64,000 nt of DNA from Lachnospiraceae bacterium (GCA_900768755.1 CAAGDV010000013.1:1-64000); one strand, 5' to 3'. Shown: positions 1 through 10,441, numbered from the stretch's first letter. The notes: generated by a model from the sequence alone, not told the origin. Made by a program: numbers and translations.

Positions 1-21
1 AGATTTCCCCGGGAAGGTTTT

Positions 22-181
22 GTTACTTTTGTCAAAAGTAACGCAAAAGCACTTTTGACAGCTTCGCCATCAAAAATGCAGACCCGCAAGCGGGTTTTGC
101 GCTCCTCGCCGGAGTGGCTGTACGGCTCTCCCCACCGGATAAAGCTCCCTTTCGGGAGCTTATAAGTCGCGGATACGCGAC
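22..181. repeat. Array of four short perfect hairpins
   Basis: Four consecutive perfect inverted repeats lie in this non-coding stretch: 22-30 with 34-42 (9 bp, loop gtc), 82-87 with 90-95 (6 bp, loop aa, then a short T run), 142-149 with 154-161 (8 bp, loop tttc) and 166-171 with 176-181 (6 bp, loop gata). No convincing gene lies in 1-227. The 82-100 hairpin could act as a terminator on the plus strand. The array belongs to the mobile-element end. Its role (terminators, protein-binding sites or transfer-origin structure) is not known from the sequence. Confidence 0.6.
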
Positions 182-227
182 ATATTATTTACCAGCCACA
201 GTTCCGATACAGAACTCCACTTATCCC

Positions 228-605
228 CTAATGAAAACAGTTCACCACATCATGCAGAACTACTTCCTCTGCTATCATTCTTGCCTGAGTCCGTAGCTGA
301 TACATTTCCACAAAAGAATTCACATGCTTTGGTTTATGTTTACGCAACCACTCATTTTCAATATCCTCCAGCAATTCATAAGCCACTTCATTTACCTCGG
401 TTGCTTTGTCATGTAATTCTCCAAATCGTACCAGACTTCTGTATCGCTGCGGATATTCCTTCTGTATGTAAACCATCCACATACGACCATATTTGCCAAC
501 ATCTGTACTGTGCTCCTCTCCACCTAATGTAATCAATGGATAAAAAATGCCCTCTTTTTCTATGTATTTCACACCTAATTTTTCAAATAATGTTTCTTCG
601 CTCAT
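228..605 (-). CDS. tnpV: TnpV-like transposon-encoded protein (125 aa)
   Basis: A small protein starting MSEETLFEKLG and ending in a helical, charged segment with LRTQARMIAEEVV. The layout matches the TnpV family found in Firmicute transposons and integrative elements, whose function is unknown. The ATG at 605 is preferred over the GTG at 614: an AAAGGA ribosome site sits about 10 nt before the ATG but almost touches the GTG. It lies downstream of, and in the same direction as, the MobC-like and integrase genes, so it probably belongs to the same element. The family call rests on remembered sequence resemblance. Confidence 0.65.
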   Translation of the reverse strand: MSEETLFEKLGVKYIEKEGIFYPLITLGGEEHSTDVGKYGRMWMVYIQKEYPQRYRSLVRFGELHDKATEVNEVAYELLEDIENEWLRKHKPKHVNSFVEMYQLRTQARMIAEEVVLHDVVNCFH

Positions 606-635
606 AGCAGTCACTTCCTTTATACAAAATATCTG

Positions 636-1007
636 TTATTCCTCATTTGGTACTGTAAGTTGTTTCATATCTGCCAATGTTCTCGGTTGTTCTTTGAATC
701 CTTCCAATATTTCCAGCATAGAACGGATGGGAGTAAGTAACTCCCCATCCATATCCGATGCCTTTTCTATTCTTTCAAGCTCCTGTTCAATTCTTTGCAG
801 GTTCTGCCGGAACTGTACCAACATCAACGGGTTACCTGTAGCAACCACCTTTTGATGAAGAACACTCTGGATTATATAATCCTGCTTTGTACGAAATCCA
901 CTGAGCTTCACTCTGTTATTCAGTTCTTCATTTTCCTCCGGTGACATGCGGAATGCTATTGTAACATTCCGCCATCTGTTTTTATCGTCTCTATTCTTTT
1001 CTGACAT
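636..1007 (-). CDS. MobC-like ribbon-helix-helix accessory protein (123 aa)
   Basis: The N-terminal half reads like a ribbon-helix-helix DNA-binding segment (VTIAFRMSPEENEELNNRV, residues about 15-33), followed by a helical C-terminal half. Such proteins occur in Firmicute mobilizable elements as MobC-type relaxosome components or small integrase-linked regulators. Its start overlaps the integrase stop by 17 nt, and an AAGGAGG ribosome site lies inside the integrase end, so the two are translationally coupled. No relaxase gene is in the window; it may lie to the left. The exact role is uncertain. Confidence 0.55.
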   Translation of the reverse strand: MSEKNRDDKNRWRNVTIAFRMSPEENEELNNRVKLSGFRTKQDYIIQSVLHQKVVATGNPLMLVQFRQNLQRIEQELERIEKASDMDGELLTPIRSMLEILEGFKEQPRTLADMKQLTVPNEE

Positions 1008-2085
1008 TGACTAACGCCTCCCTTTCTGTTTCCAGTTGTGCTGCCATATCTGTCTGCACCGTTGGAAATAAATGTGCATAATGATAAGTAATATCAACCG
1101 CCTCATGCCCGACTCTTTCCCCTATTGCCAATGCGGAAAATCCCAAATTAATCAACAGAGAAACATGAGAATGTCGTAATCCATGGATACGGATTCTCTT
1201 TACTCCTGCAAGCTTTGCACCTCTATCCATCTCATGATGCAGATAGCTTTTTGAAATAGTAAAAATTCTGTCATCATCCCTTATTCCATAAAGACTGCTT
1301 ATGAAATCTTCCATCTCTACAGCAAGGAAATCTGGCATGACAATTGTTCTGTTACTCTTTGGAGTTTTCGGGTCTGTAATCACATCTTTGCCTTCCAGCC
1401 TCTGATATGACTTGTTTATCCGAAGAATTTTCTTTTCAAAATTGAAATCTTCCGGCGTAAGGGCAAGCAGCTCACCTTCGCGAATACCTGTCCAATAAAG
1501 CATTTCAAATGCATAATAGGAAATAGGCTTATCTGCCACGCACTCCAAAAATGTCTGAAATTCCTCCTGTGTCCAGAACTCCATTTCCTTATTTTCTTCC
1601 TTTCCCATAGTTCCAGCTTTTCGTGCCACATTATCTTTCAGACCATACATATTTACCGCATGATTTAATATGGCGCTGAGCTGATTATGAATGGTTTTCA
1701 GATAAGTAGGTGAGAATAACTCCCCATTATCCTTCTTCAGCTTCATAATCTCATTTTGCCACTGGATGACATCAGATGTCCGAATATCATCCAGTTTTCG
1801 TTTTTCGAAATAAGGCAGAATCTTTGTCTCAATAATGTGCTTCTTTGTCAGAAAAGTATTGCGTTTTATTCTTGGCTCTAAATCCGTCAAATAAATATCC
1901 ACAAAACTTTTGAAACTCATACTGATACTCTGATCCTCTTTCAGTTTGAAATTTCGCTCCCATTCAAGGGCTTCGCTCTTCTTGGCAAAGCCCCTCTTGG
2001 TTTTCTGTTTCCTTGCTCCGGTCAAATCCTTATAATAAGTTCTCACCTCCCACATTCCGGTCTTATTATTCTTGATAACTGCCAT
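991..2085 (-). CDS. int: Tyrosine recombinase / integrase (364 aa)
   Basis: A full-length phage/Tn916-type site-specific integrase. An N-terminal arm-binding domain (about 1-55) is followed by a SAM-like core-binding domain (about 57-165) and the catalytic domain (about 170-355). The catalytic set is visible: Arg202 in TGIREGELL, His301 and Arg304 in HGLRHSH, His327 in VGH, and Tyr336 in YHYAHLF. The ATG follows directly on the stop of the excisionase-like gene, with a GGAGGTGGG ribosome site inside that gene, so the two form one transcript from the promoter at 2350-2378. It should integrate and excise the element, which lies beside the 3' end of guaA. Confidence 0.92.
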   Translation of the reverse strand: MAVIKNNKTGMWEVRTYYKDLTGARKQKTKRGFAKKSEALEWERNFKLKEDQSISMSFKSFVDIYLTDLEPRIKRNTFLTKKHIIETKILPYFEKRKLDDIRTSDVIQWQNEIMKLKKDNGELFSPTYLKTIHNQLSAILNHAVNMYGLKDNVARKAGTMGKEENKEMEFWTQEEFQTFLECVADKPISYYAFEMLYWTGIREGELLALTPEDFNFEKKILRINKSYQRLEGKDVITDPKTPKSNRTIVMPDFLAVEMEDFISSLYGIRDDDRIFTISKSYLHHEMDRGAKLAGVKRIRIHGLRHSHVSLLINLGFSALAIGERVGHEAVDITYHYAHLFPTVQTDMAAQLETEREALVNVRKE

Positions 2086-2283
2086 CTATCCCACCTCCTT
2101 ATCCGTAGATAGCCCGTAGATTCGTTTCATAAAATACTGTGTACTGACACGCCCTTTTATTGTCACGAATCCATCCGCCTCAAGTTCTGCATTCAGTCGT
2201 CGTATCAGTTTATAGGAATACGATAGTGAAACTCCCAGCATTTCCATTACATCCTGCGCTGTCAAAAATCTCTTGTTTTCCAT
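2086..2283 (-). CDS. Excisionase-like small HTH protein (65 aa)
   Basis: A short basic protein with a winged-helix/MerR-like helix-turn-helix near the N-terminus (TAQDVMEMLGVSLSYSYKLI) and a second basic stretch. Position and size fit the recombination directionality factors (Xis) found just before integrase in Tn916 and ICEBs1-like elements. Its stop codon abuts the integrase start. It may instead be a small transcriptional regulator; the excisionase role is inferred from position. Confidence 0.7.
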   Translation of the reverse strand: MENKRFLTAQDVMEMLGVSLSYSYKLIRRLNAELEADGFVTIKGRVSTQYFMKRIYGLSTDKEVG

Positions 2284-2349
2284 AAGCTAATGCCTCCTCT
2301 CTTTCGTTTTTATTATTCAGTTCATTTCTGAACGGTTTTGATGTGTATT

Positions 2350-2378
2350 ATATTAACAGTTCAGTTTTGTACTGTCAA
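2350..2378 (-). promoter_or_regulatory. Promoter for xis-int with overlapping dyad
   Basis: On the minus strand TTGACA (2373-2378) and TAATAT (2350-2355) are separated by 17 bp, a near-consensus sigma-A promoter facing the excisionase and integrase genes. An inverted repeat ACAGT-10-ACTGT (about 2357-2376) overlies it and could be an operator for the divergently encoded XRE repressor. Regulation is inferred. Confidence 0.55.
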
Positions 2379-2503
2379 TACTTTTTATCAAAAAACATTT
2401 CACTTTTGCACTGTTGATGTTATAATGTACACAGATGCATGGTTTGTACCTCGTATCTTCATGCATTCTACAACACTCATTCCACGAATAAGGAGCAGTA
2501 AAA

Positions 2504-3145
2504 ATGGGCGAAAAATTCACCAGCCGGGTAGGCTATTTGATTCGAAATTTCAGAATCGCATCTGACATGACACAAAAGGAATTAGCAGATAAATGTGGAT
2601 TAAACGAATCCACCATCAGAAACTATGAACTTGGAAACAGATATCCGGATGAAGCAACTCTATTAAATATTGCAAACCATCTGGGAGTCAGCTTTTATGC
2701 ATTATCTGACCCAGATATTGCAAACTTATTCAGTGCACTTCATGTACTATTTGACATGGAATGGGCATATGGACTACGTCCTACTATGAAAGATGGAGAA
2801 GTATGCTTCAAATTTGAAGATCGGCTTCCAAGTTCCGGTCCCCGTCCACAGGAAGACCTTAATAACTTCCGAAAGATGGTTGAGTATTGGGCACGTTTAC
2901 GAGACAAGCTAGAGGATGGAGAAATATCAGAAACGGAATATTATCTCAAAGAGGTAAAGTACCCAATGAACCCAACAGACCCAAATAAAGAGTATACTGT
3001 TTCGTTGAATCTTGATGATGACGACCAGCTACTTGTTCAGAATATGGATGAAGATGACGATGCAGAAGAAACTGCTGAATTGTTAAAAGACTTGTTTCCG
3101 GATTTCTCTTATGTGAAGAGGAAAAGGAAGCCGAAGAAGGAGTAA
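2504..3145 (+). CDS. XRE-family transcriptional regulator (213 aa)
   Basis: Residues about 8-65 form a Cro/C1-type helix-turn-helix (LIRNFRIASDMTQKELADKC, then NESTIRNYELGNRYPDE). The rest is an acidic, unrecognised domain with a D/E-rich stretch and a basic tail (KRKRKPKKE). AAGGAG sits 8 nt before the ATG. It is divergent from the int/xis genes across about 220 bp, the usual arrangement for an element's repressor or immunity regulator. A TATAAT at about 2430 could be its -10. The effector domain is unknown. Confidence 0.8.
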   Translation: MGEKFTSRVGYLIRNFRIASDMTQKELADKCGLNESTIRNYELGNRYPDEATLLNIANHLGVSFYALSDPDIANLFSALHVLFDMEWAYGLRPTMKDGEVCFKFEDRLPSSGPRPQEDLNNFRKMVEYWARLRDKLEDGEISETEYYLKEVKYPMNPTDPNKEYTVSLNLDDDDQLLVQNMDEDDDAEETAELLKDLFPDFSYVKRKRKPKKE

Positions 3146-3165
3146 AATTTGAAAGGAGACCAATA

Positions 3166-3771
3166 ATGCCCGTAGTAAATGTAAATCTTTTGGTTGACGA
3201 AAAAACTTATGCCGGTGTGAAAGCAGGCGTTTTGGAACTTTGTGGTATGGCTAAAAATGTTGACAATAAAAGAGTTGCAAAACATATTCCCGCAGTGGCA
3301 GATGCCGCTAAAGAAGGTGCTGTTAAAGCTATCGACTTTATTAGAGAGCACAAAAAAGGGGCTATCGTTATTGGTGGTGTTCTTATAGTGGGTGGTGCAA
3401 TTACAGGTACAGTTGGATACATTACCACCCGTGACCAACGCAAGCGCGAAAAACAATTTGCCAAAAATCTACAAATTTATTTAGATGCCGCACAAGAAGG
3501 AAATTTAACTATCGAAATTCTCGATGCGTTAATCGACTCTCTTAATGCACTGTCTAAAGATAACCCTTCAAAAACTGTTGATTTGAAGATTAGTGCATCT
3601 CAATTTAGTGACTTAATTCGTAGTATTTTCGATTATACTATACGATTAGCTGAAGCAAACAACATCAACCCTGCTCTCATAAGCAAACCTAAAATGTTTA
3701 AAAAGAAAACATACCTTGATTTGCAATATTATTTAGATATGCAAAAAAGTATTTTTGAGCAAGTGGCTTAA
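3166..3771 (+). CDS. Hypothetical single-pass membrane protein (201 aa)
   Basis: I do not recognise the family. A strong hydrophobic segment (GAIVIGGVLIVGGAITGTVG, about residues 66-88) follows a charged N-terminal region and precedes a soluble, helical C-terminal domain of about 110 residues, suggesting membrane anchoring. GGAG lies 8 nt upstream of the ATG, and the start is 20 nt after the XRE gene, so the two are probably co-transcribed. As the last gene before the guaA boundary it is probably element cargo; an immunity or phage-exclusion role is possible but unsupported. Confidence 0.6.
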   Translation: MPVVNVNLLVDEKTYAGVKAGVLELCGMAKNVDNKRVAKHIPAVADAAKEGAVKAIDFIREHKKGAIVIGGVLIVGGAITGTVGYITTRDQRKREKQFAKNLQIYLDAAQEGNLTIEILDALIDSLNALSKDNPSKTVDLKISASQFSDLIRSIFDYTIRLAEANNINPALISKPKMFKKKTYLDLQYYLDMQKSIFEQVA

Positions 3772-3922
3772 TCCAATATACATAAAAGAAGTTATCAGAC
3801 TTTATCAAAAATCTGGTAGTTCTTTATTTATGAATAGTCTAAAATTAATGTCATTTGATTGTCACGCAACCAAAAACGAGCCAAGAAACGCCGTAAATTC
3901 GGCATTTCTTGGCTCATGTGCA
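3772..3922. other. Element/guaA boundary region
   Basis: These 150 bases hold no gene. The left part (to about 3860) is AT-rich like the mobile element; the right part carries the guaA terminator. If the integrase uses the 3' end of guaA, as several known islands do, the attachment core would be near here. I could not find a second copy of the guaA end in the window, so no attachment site is called. Confidence 0.4.
3871..3915 (-). terminator. Intrinsic terminator after guaA
   Basis: A 16-bp stem with one G-T wobble (3878-3893 with 3900-3915, loop taaatt) is followed on the minus strand by GTTTTTG. It lies 8 nt beyond the guaA stop codon. Confidence 0.85.
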
Positions 3923-5467
3923 TTATTCAAACTCAATCGTTCCCGGTGGCTTGCTCGTCAAATCGTAGAAGACGCGGTTCACGCCGCGGACTTCATTGAT
4001 GATACGGCTCATGACGGTCTGAAGGATCTGGAATGGGATGTCGGCGACCTCGGCGGTCATGAAGTCGATTGTGTTGACGGCGCGAAGCGCCACTGCATAA
4101 TCGTATGTGCGCTCGTCTCCCATTACGCCCACGGAGCGCATGTTGGTCAGAGCGGCAAAATACTGGCCGATGGAGCGATCGAGTCCTGCTTTGGCAATCT
4201 CCTCGCGGTAAATGTAATCTGCATCCTGAACAATGCGAACCTTTTCGGCGGTTATCTCGCCGATAATTCTGATGCCGAGACCGGGACCCGGGAAAGGCTG
4301 ACGGAATACCAGCTTCTCGGGAATGCCAAGCTCAAGACCGGCTTTGCGCACCTCGTCCTTGAAAAGGTCGCGGAGAGGCTCGATTATCTCCTTGAAATCA
4401 ACGCAGTCGGGCAGACCGCCTACATTGTGGTGGCTCTTGATGACGGCGGATTCGCCGCCGAGACCGCTCTCAACAACATCAGGATAAATCGTTCCCTGCA
4501 CAAGAAAATCAACGGCGCCGATTTTACGGGCTTCTTCCTCGAAGACGCGGATGAACTCCTCGCCGATTATTTTGCGCTTTGCCTCGGGTTCCGATACGCC
4601 TGCAAGCTTTGCGTAGAATCGGTCGCGGGCGTTGACACGGATAAAATTGAGTGAATACGGACCGTCCGGTCCGAATACGGCCTCAACCTCGTCGCCCTCA
4701 TTTTTACGCAGAAGGCCGTGGTCAACAAACACGCAGGTAAGCTGCTTGCCAATTGCTTTGGAAAGCAGGACGGCAGCAACGGATGAATCAACTCCGCCTG
4801 AAAGTGCGCACAATACTTTTCCGTCGCCCACCTTCTCACGGATTGCGCGAATGGAATTTTCAACGAAAGAGTCCATGCGCCAATCTGCGCTGCACTTACA
4901 TACATTGTGTACAAAATTATTTATCATCTTGATTCCTTCCTGGGTATGAAGTACCTCAGGATGGAACTGAATTGCGTACAGTCCGCGCTCGGGACTCTCC
5001 GCAACTGCAACCGGACAGTCTACGGTGTGTGCGCAGATGCGAAATCCGGGAGCTATCTTTGAGATATAATCAAAATGGCTCATCCAGCAGATGGTTGTCG
5101 GCGAAACATTCGAGAATAGAACTGAATCCGTATCAACAAACACTTCTGTTTTACCGTATTCGCGCACGGGTGCCTTCTCAACCCGGCCACCCAGCACATG
5201 CATCATAAGCTGCGCTCCGTAACACAGTCCGAGAACCGGAACTCCCATATTGAAAAGTTCTTCGGTGCAGGAAGGTGCTCCCTCTTCATAACAGCTGTTC
5301 GGCCCGCCCGTGAGAATAATTCCCTTGGGTTTCATTGCCTTAATCCGTTCCAAATCCGTTCTGTACGAATATATTTCACAATAAACGTTGCATTCCCTGA
5401 CACGTCGTGCAACAAGCTGGTTGTACTGACCGCCAAAATCAATTACAACAATCATTTCTCTATCCAT
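3923..5467 (-). CDS. guaA: GMP synthase (glutamine-hydrolysing), 514 aa
   Basis: Converts XMP, ATP and glutamine to GMP in the cytosol. The N-terminal class I glutamine amidotransferase domain shows the nucleophile Cys82 (GLCYGAQ) and the His169/Glu171 pair (FHPEV). The ATP pyrophosphatase domain has the PP-loop SGGVDSS (223-229), and the C-terminal dimerisation domain ends KPPGTIEFE. Length is normal for the family. GGAGGG precedes the ATG. It lies 44 nt after uvrA and may be read with uvrBA, although a TATAAT-like -10 in the gap could give it its own start. Its 3' end adjoins the mobile element. Confidence 0.97.
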   Translation of the reverse strand: MDREMIVVIDFGGQYNQLVARRVRECNVYCEIYSYRTDLERIKAMKPKGIILTGGPNSCYEEGAPSCTEELFNMGVPVLGLCYGAQLMMHVLGGRVEKAPVREYGKTEVFVDTDSVLFSNVSPTTICWMSHFDYISKIAPGFRICAHTVDCPVAVAESPERGLYAIQFHPEVLHTQEGIKMINNFVHNVCKCSADWRMDSFVENSIRAIREKVGDGKVLCALSGGVDSSVAAVLLSKAIGKQLTCVFVDHGLLRKNEGDEVEAVFGPDGPYSLNFIRVNARDRFYAKLAGVSEPEAKRKIIGEEFIRVFEEEARKIGAVDFLVQGTIYPDVVESGLGGESAVIKSHHNVGGLPDCVDFKEIIEPLRDLFKDEVRKAGLELGIPEKLVFRQPFPGPGLGIRIIGEITAEKVRIVQDADYIYREEIAKAGLDRSIGQYFAALTNMRSVGVMGDERTYDYAVALRAVNTIDFMTAEVADIPFQILQTVMSRIINEVRGVNRVFYDLTSKPPGTIEFE

Positions 5468-5511
5468 ATCTGCCCTCCTTGTGTATATTCTGTATTATAT
5501 ACCAAAGCCGG

Positions 5512-8349
5512 CTATCTTTCTAGATATTTTTTAATATATGCGCCGGTATATGATTTTTCGTTGCGGGCAACCTCTTCGGGAGTTCCTGTTGCGATTACGG
5601 TTCCGCCCCTGTCGCCGCCGTCAGGCCCCATATCAATGATATAGTCCGCGGTCTTTATCACATCGAGGTTGTGTTCAATCACGACAACCGTATTGCCGCC
5701 ATCCGCAAGCTTTTGGAGAATGTCCGTAAGCTTGTGAACATCCGCAAAATGCAGTCCGGTCGTGGGTTCGTCCAAAATATATATTGTTTTGCCGGTGCTC
5801 TTGCGGCTCAACTCTGTTGCAAGTTTGATTCGCTGTGCCTCTCCTCCTGAAAGCTCTGTTGACGGCTGTCCGAGTCTGATATACGAAAGTCCGACATCGT
5901 TGAGCGTCTCTATTTTGTTTCTTATGGCGGGCACATTGGCAAAAAAGTCAACAGCCTCCTCAACCGTCATGTTCAAAACATCATAAATGCTTTTGCCTTT
6001 GTAAAGAACCTCCAAGGTCTCGCGGTTGTATCTTTTTCCGCCGCATACCTCACAGGGCACATATACATCAGGCAGGAAATGCATCTCAATTTTGATTATT
6101 CCGTCTCCGTTGCAGGCCTCGCATCTGCCGCCCTTTACATTAAAGCTGAACCTTCCTTTCTGATATCCTTTTGCCTTCGCGTCCGAGGTTGATGCAAAAA
6201 GCTCTCTTATCAGATCAAAGACCCCTGTATATGTTGCCGGGTTGGAGCGCGGTGTCCGCCCTATAGGAGACTGGTCAATATCTATTACCTTGTCAAGCTG
6301 CTGAATTCCCAGAATATCATCGTGGTCGCCGGGAATACATCTTGCGCGGTTAAGATCTCTTGCCAGACGTTTCTTAAGTATCTCATTAATAAGAGAACTC
6401 TTTCCTGAACCCGATACACCGGTAACACAGGAAAATACGCCGAGCGGAATGTCAACATCAATACCTTTCAGGTTATTCTGGCGTGCACCCTTTATTGTCA
6501 GATAGCCTTTGGGTTGTCGTCGTTCTGAAGGCACCGGAATTGATAAACGTCCGCTCAGATATGCACCTGTTATGGACTTCTTATTCTTCATGATGTCCTG
6601 CGCGGTTCCGGTCGCAATAACCTCACCGCCGTGCTCTCCTGCGCCCGGTCCGATATCCACAATGTAGTCCGCCGCCATCATTGTATCTTCATCGTGCTCC
6701 ACAACTATAAGTGTGTTGCCGATATCCCTTAAATTCTTCAAAGCCGCAAGGAGCTTGTCATTGTCCTTCTGATGCAGTCCGATGCTCGGTTCATCAAGAA
6801 TGTACGCAACTCCGACCAACCCCGAGCCAATCTGGGTTGCAAGTCTGATTCTCTGTGCCTCTCCTCCCGAAAGTGAGGCCGTCGCACGCGACAACGTTAA
6901 GTATTCAAGACCCACATTATTCAAAAAACCTATACGCGACTTTATCTCTTTGAGAATCTGGTCACCGATTAAATGCTGCGTCTCGGTGAGTTTAAGTGAG
7001 TCAAAATAGTCCACAAGAATACGCACGGACATCTCCGTGACTTCGTATATATTCTTGTCGCCCACAGTAACAGCCAGAGATGACTTCTTTAGACGCTGCC
7101 CCTTACATGCGCTGCACGGCGTAATCTTCATGAACTCCTCATACTCCTGCTTCATGTAATCAGATCCGGTCTCGCGGTATCTGCGCTCCATATTCTTTAT
7201 AAGACCCTCAAAAGTAGTCGGGTATACTCCGGTACCGCGCTGACCCGTGTAATGTACCTTCACTTCACGGCTGTTGGTTCCGTTAATCAGCATGTCCTGT
7301 ATATCTTTCGGATAGTCCTTAAACGGTGTGTTAAGCGAAAAACCGTACTCCTCCGAAAGTGCTTTGAGCAACGCATAAGTAAAAGACTTTGTGTCGGTGC
7401 ATGACTGCCAGCCGGTTGCCTGAATTGCGCCTTCCGCGATGCTCAGACTGCGGTCAGGAATCATAAGTCTCTCATCAAACTCCATCTTGTATCCGAGCCC
7501 CACGCACTCAGGGCAGGCTCCAAACGGATTGTTAAATGAAAAGCTTCTGGGTTCCACCTCCTCCACGCTGATTCCGCAGTCCGGGCAGGAATAGCTCATG
7601 CTGAAATTAATCGGCTCTCCGCCGATTACATCCACAATCAGCAGTCCGTCGGATAGTTTTACGGCATTCTCAATAGAGTCGGTCAGTCTCCTTTTGATAC
7701 CATCTTTCACGACAAGACGGTCAACAATAATCTCTATATTGTGTTTGATATTCTTCTCAAGCTTAATGTCCTCGGAGAGTTCATATACATTACCGTCCAC
7801 GCGCACGCGCACGTATCCGCTCTTTCTGGCGCTGTCAAATACCTTCTGGTGCTCGCCCTTGCGGCCTCGCACAACCGGCGCAAGAATCTGGAAACGCGTA
7901 CCCTCCTGAAGCTCTGTTATCCTGTCAACCATCTGGTCGACGGTCTGTTTGTGAATCTCGCGGCCGCACACGGTACAATGCGGCACACCTATTCTGGCAT
8001 ACAAAAGACGAAGATAATCATATATCTCCGTCACCGTTCCTACTGTGGAACGAGGGTTACGGTTGGTTGATTTCTGGTCAATGGAAATTGCCGGCGACAA
8101 CCCCTCAATGCTCTCGACATCCGGTTTCTCCATCTGTCCTAGAAACTGCCTTGCATAAGACGAAAGTGATTCCATATACCGTCTCTGTCCCTCGGCATAT
8201 ATTGTGTCAAATGCCAGTGACGATTTGCCCGAACCGCTCAGTCCTGTGAGCACTGTAAAAGAATCCCTCGGAATATCCACATCAATGTTCTTGAGGTTAT
8301 GTTCCGCTGCCCCTCTTATTCTTATATACTGTCTCTGAAATTTAGCCAT
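5512..8349 (-). CDS. uvrA: Excinuclease ABC subunit A, UvrA (945 aa)
   Basis: DNA damage sensor of nucleotide excision repair; a dimer loads UvrB. Two ABC ATPase modules are visible ([12 protein letters not shown] near residue 35 and [12 protein letters not shown] near 645), each with an LSGGEAQRI signature. The Cys-rich zinc modules CPDC...CPEC and CEAC...CEVC are also present. Full family length. The start codon overlaps the end of uvrB by 8 nt, so the two are translationally coupled. Confidence 0.98.
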   Translation of the reverse strand: MAKFQRQYIRIRGAAEHNLKNIDVDIPRDSFTVLTGLSGSGKSSLAFDTIYAEGQRRYMESLSSYARQFLGQMEKPDVESIEGLSPAISIDQKSTNRNPRSTVGTVTEIYDYLRLLYARIGVPHCTVCGREIHKQTVDQMVDRITELQEGTRFQILAPVVRGRKGEHQKVFDSARKSGYVRVRVDGNVYELSEDIKLEKNIKHNIEIIVDRLVVKDGIKRRLTDSIENAVKLSDGLLIVDVIGGEPINFSMSYSCPDCGISVEEVEPRSFSFNNPFGACPECVGLGYKMEFDERLMIPDRSLSIAEGAIQATGWQSCTDTKSFTYALLKALSEEYGFSLNTPFKDYPKDIQDMLINGTNSREVKVHYTGQRGTGVYPTTFEGLIKNMERRYRETGSDYMKQEYEEFMKITPCSACKGQRLKKSSLAVTVGDKNIYEVTEMSVRILVDYFDSLKLTETQHLIGDQILKEIKSRIGFLNNVGLEYLTLSRATASLSGGEAQRIRLATQIGSGLVGVAYILDEPSIGLHQKDNDKLLAALKNLRDIGNTLIVVEHDEDTMMAADYIVDIGPGAGEHGGEVIATGTAQDIMKNKKSITGAYLSGRLSIPVPSERRQPKGYLTIKGARQNNLKGIDVDIPLGVFSCVTGVSGSGKSSLINEILKKRLARDLNRARCIPGDHDDILGIQQLDKVIDIDQSPIGRTPRSNPATYTGVFDLIRELFASTSDAKAKGYQKGRFSFNVKGGRCEACNGDGIIKIEMHFLPDVYVPCEVCGGKRYNRETLEVLYKGKSIYDVLNMTVEEAVDFFANVPAIRNKIETLNDVGLSYIRLGQPSTELSGGEAQRIKLATELSRKSTGKTIYILDEPTTGLHFADVHKLTDILQKLADGGNTVVVIEHNLDVIKTADYIIDMGPDGGDRGGTVIATGTPEEVARNEKSYTGAYIKKYLER

Positions 8350-10324
8350 TGTTATCCATTATCTTCCTTATCTCTGTTATTCTGTCGCGAAGTACCGCAG
8401 CCTCCTCAAAATTAAGTTCTGCAGCAGCCTTGTGCATCTTCTTATTAATCTCACTGATGAGTCTCTCCAGCTCGCGATTGCTCATTGATTCAATATCCAC
8501 TTCAAACCTGCCGTTGCCCGGAGACGCCGCCTTAGATATTGCGATAAGCTCCCTTACGGCCTTTCGGATTGTCGTCGGTTCAATATTGTGAACGCGGTTA
8601 TACTCCTCCTGAATACTGCGTCTTCTGTTAGTCTCCGCAATAGCCTGCTTCATTGAGTCCGTCACGGTATCCGCATACATGATTACATGTCCCTGTGAGT
8701 TACGCGCCGCCCGTCCTATCGTCTGAATCAGCGATGTAGCCGAACGGAGAAAGCCCTCCTTGTCCGCGTCAATTATCGCAACCAGACTTATCTCCGGAAT
8801 GTCCAGACCTTCCCTCAAAAGGTTGATTCCGACAAGCACGTCAAAAACATCCAGCCTCATATCCCTGATAATCTCCGAACGCTCCAGAGTATCTATATCC
8901 GAATGCAGATAACGAACCCGTATGCCCATCTCCTTCATGTAGGTGGTCAGATCCTCCGCCATCCGCTTGGTAAGCGTCGTGACAAGGACCTTATTATGCG
9001 CGGCAACCTCTTTGTTAATCTCCGCAATCAGGTCATCAATCTGCCCCTCCACCGGTCTTACCGAAACCTCCGGGTCCAAAAGTCCCGTGGGCCTTATTAT
9101 CTGCTCAACACGGTTAAGCTCGTGCTCGGCCTCGTAATCCGAGGGTGTAGCGGACACAAAAAGCATCTGGTCTATTTTGCCCTCAAATTCACTGAAATTC
9201 AAAGGTCTGTTATCCAACGCGGACGGAAGTCTGAATCCGTAATCAACCAGCGTAGTCTTCCTTGAACGGTCGCCAAAATACATACCTCTTATCTGCGGAA
9301 TCGTAATGTGCGACTCATCGACAATTATCAGATAATCATCCGGAAAATAGTCCATAAGTGTCCACGGCGGCGTACCTGCAGGCAGCCCCGTCAAATGTCT
9401 TGAATAATTCTCTATTCCCGAGCAGAAACCGGTCTCAATCATCATCTCGGTATCAAAATTAGTCCGCTCCTCTATTCTCTGAGCCTCAATGAGTCTGTCC
9501 GCGCTTCTGAAGTATGCGACACGTTCTTTCATCTCAGCCCTTATATTATCTGCAGCCTTAAGAAGCTTCTCCCTCGGCACAACATAATGTGATGCCGGAA
9601 AAATCGCCGTGTGCTTAAGCTCCGACACCGCCTGCCCCGTAAGCGAATCTATCTCGCTGATTCTGTCGACTTCATCGCCGAAGAATTCCACCCGTACAGC
9701 CTTATCATCACTGTTCGCAGGAAAAATCTCCAGAACATCTCCTCTGACCCTGAATGTTCCGCGCTTAAAATCCATATCGTTGCGGACATACTGCAGGTCA
9801 ATCAGCTGCCTTATAACATCGTCCCTGTCCCTGTTCATGCCCGGTCTCAAAGAAACAACCATCTCTTTGTAATCAATAGGGCTTCCGAGTCCGTATATGC
9901 AGGAAACACTGGCAACAATTATCACGTCATTCCGCTCCGAAAGAGCGGCCGTCGCCGAATGGCGGAGCTTGTCAATCTCCTCATTGATGTCAGAATCCTT
10001 CTCGATGTAGGTGTCAGTCGACGGCACATATGCTTCCGGCTGGTAGTAATCATAATAAGACACAAAATATTCTACCGCGTTCTCCGGAAAAAATTCCTTC
10101 ATCTCGGAATAAAGCTGCGCTGCCAGTGTCTTATTATGCGCTATAATCAATGTCGGCTTCTGCAGCCTCTCGATGACATTGGCCATGGTAAAAGTCTTAC
10201 CCGAGCCGGTAACGCCCAAAAGTGTCTGAAACTGGTCGCCTTCCTTAAACCCTTCCACTAATCTGTCAATCGCCTCCGGCTGGTCACCGGTCGGCTTATA
10301 TTCGGAGTGTAACCTGAATTCCAT
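8342..10324 (-). CDS. uvrB: Excinuclease ABC subunit B, UvrB (660 aa)
   Basis: Helicase-like damage verification subunit that recruits UvrC. Walker [10 protein letters not shown] lies near residue 40, helicase motifs follow ([13 protein letters not shown]), and a C-terminal UVR motif ([15 protein letters not shown]) contacts UvrC. The start [15 protein letters not shown] at 10324 is the conserved one and has a GGGGGAAG ribosome site; the frame stays open 41 codons further up, but that extension crosses the promoter. A LexA-type box lies about 85 nt upstream, so SOS induction is likely. Confidence 0.97.
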   Translation of the reverse strand: MEFRLHSEYKPTGDQPEAIDRLVEGFKEGDQFQTLLGVTGSGKTFTMANVIERLQKPTLIIAHNKTLAAQLYSEMKEFFPENAVEYFVSYYDYYQPEAYVPSTDTYIEKDSDINEEIDKLRHSATAALSERNDVIIVASVSCIYGLGSPIDYKEMVVSLRPGMNRDRDDVIRQLIDLQYVRNDMDFKRGTFRVRGDVLEIFPANSDDKAVRVEFFGDEVDRISEIDSLTGQAVSELKHTAIFPASHYVVPREKLLKAADNIRAEMKERVAYFRSADRLIEAQRIEERTNFDTEMMIETGFCSGIENYSRHLTGLPAGTPPWTLMDYFPDDYLIIVDESHITIPQIRGMYFGDRSRKTTLVDYGFRLPSALDNRPLNFSEFEGKIDQMLFVSATPSDYEAEHELNRVEQIIRPTGLLDPEVSVRPVEGQIDDLIAEINKEVAAHNKVLVTTLTKRMAEDLTTYMKEMGIRVRYLHSDIDTLERSEIIRDMRLDVFDVLVGINLLREGLDIPEISLVAIIDADKEGFLRSATSLIQTIGRAARNSQGHVIMYADTVTDSMKQAIAETNRRRSIQEEYNRVHNIEPTTIRKAVRELIAISKAASPGNGRFEVDIESMSNRELERLISEINKKMHKAAAELNFEEAAVLRDRITEIRKIMDNNG

Positions 10325-10366
10325 CTGTTCTTCCCCCACGCCAACTAGTCTGATATCATTTAAGTC

Positions 10367-10395
10367 ATCATAACACAAAAAGCAGAATATGTCTA
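10367..10395 (-). promoter_or_regulatory. uvrB promoter
   Basis: TAGACA (10390-10395) and TATGAT (10367-10372) are spaced 17 bp on the minus strand, about 43 nt before the uvrB start. Confidence 0.65.
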
Positions 10396-10441
10396 CATCT
10401 TTCAGAACATTTGTTCGTATATGCTGTATCCATTCTGCTTT
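10379..10441. repeat. 10-bp inverted repeat enclosing the uvrB promoter
   Basis: AAAGCAGAAT at 10379-10388 is perfectly complementary to ATTCTGCTTT at 10432-10441. The 43-nt interval holds the uvrB -35 hexamer and the SOS box. Read on the minus strand the distal arm is followed by T residues, so it could end transcripts coming from the GH130 gene. Confidence 0.5.
10405..10416 (-). promoter_or_regulatory. LexA/DinR SOS box upstream of uvrB
   Basis: On the minus strand the site reads CGAACAAATGTTCT, containing the Gram-positive LexA core GAAC-N4-GTTC exactly. It lies 9 bp upstream of the -35 element of the uvrB promoter. uvrBA is a standard SOS operon in Firmicutes, so LexA repression is expected. 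Confidence 0.8.

Noticed and set aside
3755..4654. Long plus-strand open frame of 299 codons opposite guaA
   Set aside because: It is antisense to a clear guaA gene, has no ribosome site in keeping with neighbours and an unrecognisable product; it reflects codon bias on the opposite strand.
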